This document shows, piece by piece, positions 63,880-64,000 of a stretch of DNA of 64,000 nt. The notes under the pieces are model-generated. The model did not search any database. It was not told the origin of the DNA and worked only from the letters and a program-made list of their open reading frames with translations. The position numbers and the translations under genes are program-made. Each line of letters begins with the position of its first letter. Position 1 is the stretch's first letter. Source of the DNA: an uncultured Bacillota bacterium (lineage in GTDB: Bacteria; Bacillota_I; Bacilli_A; RFN20; CAG-826); assembly GCA_949293555.1 (NCBI GenBank), contig CASFDV010000002.1, positions 232,210-296,209 on the forward strand, read 5' to 3'.

Positions 63880-64000
63880 ATGTTCGAGAACAGAAGCCCC
63901 AAAGATGTTCTGGCCGAGCTTTCGGTTGACCCGTCCTTAGGCCTTGATGTCAAGGAAATCGAAAGAAGACGCGCCCTTTACGGAGAAAACAAGCTTCAAG
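63880..64000 (+). CDS. Cation-transporting P-type ATPase (partial, cut by window end)
   Basis: Only the first 40 residues are visible: MFENRSPKDVLAELSV, then VDPSLGLDVKEIERRRALYGENKL. The pattern LxVDPxxGLxxxEVxxRxxxYGxN is the N-terminal cation-ATPase domain of P2-type pumps (Ca2+/Mn2+/Mg2+ transporting). The Shine-Dalgarno AAAGGAG lies 5 nt upstream. Control by a Mn2+ riboswitch suggests a manganese or calcium exporting pump induced by excess Mn2+, as for similar ATPases in lactococci and streptococci. The actual ion cannot be told from this fragment. Confidence 0.85.
   Translation, partial: MFENRSPKDVLAELSVDPSLGLDVKEIERRRALYGENKLQ

Overview
The window is a GC-rich (roughly 60-65 % by eye) bacterial chromosome segment carrying mostly housekeeping genes. 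Gene content and order follow the Firmicutes/Bacilli pattern: whiA, yloU-fakA-recG-plsX-rnc-ftsY-ylxM-ffh, rpsP-khpA-rimM-trmD, rplS-lepB-rbgA-rnhB-dprA-topA-trmFO-xerC, rpsB-tsf-pyrH-frr-uppS-cdsA-dxr-rseP-polC. A Gram-positive PolC, an Asp23/YloU protein and TGA used as a normal stop point to Bacilli with the standard code. The GC content is unusual for that class. My best guess is an uncultured, host-associated lineage near Erysipelotrichia/RFN20/RF39; this is inference from context and 16S appearance, with no database search.

Layout. 1-9.8 kb: truncated membrane gene, HAD phosphatase, thioredoxin reductase, an unrecognised 191-aa gene, whiA, a small XRE regulator, then gap, two lipoproteins, pgk, tpiA and a BI-1-like membrane protein. 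9.9-15.2 kb: one rRNA operon with two promoters and boxA-like leaders; its 23S gene carries an exact 37-nt tandem duplication over the A-loop (helix 92). 15.2-24.1 kb: yloU-fakA, recG and a compact plsX-rnc-ftsY-ylxM-ffh cluster without smc or fab genes. 24.1-30.4 kb: an accessory and rearranged zone. It holds an esterase, the rpsP-khpA-rimM-trmD operon in inverted orientation, a DUF4143 ATPase, and a complete IS1202-like insertion sequence with a 17-bp target duplication ending exactly at the rplS -35 box. 30.4-33.4 kb: two paralogous secreted proteins, the first in a markedly AT-richer island. 33.4-54.9 kb: lepB through polC in near-canonical order, interrupted by an SGNH hydrolase and a BspA-type LRR protein. 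54.9-64 kb: six tRNA genes interspersed with a PII-like protein, a cation/proton antiporter, a GH3 glycosidase plus alpha/beta hydrolase, a TetR-type regulator with two palindromic operators, a MEMO1-AMMECR1 fusion, a membrane protein, and a yybP-ykoY (Mn2+) riboswitch before a P-type ATPase cut by the window end.

How the genes work together: glycolysis (gap, pgk, tpiA); ribosome production and maturation (rRNAs, S2, S16, L19, EF-Ts, RRF, RimM, TrmD, RbgA, RNase III); protein targeting and processing (Ffh, FtsY, signal peptidase, RseP); lipid and isoprenoid synthesis (PlsX, FakA, CdsA, UppS, Dxr); DNA metabolism (PolC, TopA, RecG, XerC, DprA, RNase HII).

The most notable window-wide signal is promoter structure. 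At least twelve transcription units have a TATAAT-like -10 element only 6-9 nt before the start codon and no Shine-Dalgarno sequence, which predicts leaderless mRNAs. Highly expressed genes (gap, pgk, rpsB, rplS, rpsP) have conventional leaders with strong Shine-Dalgarno sites.
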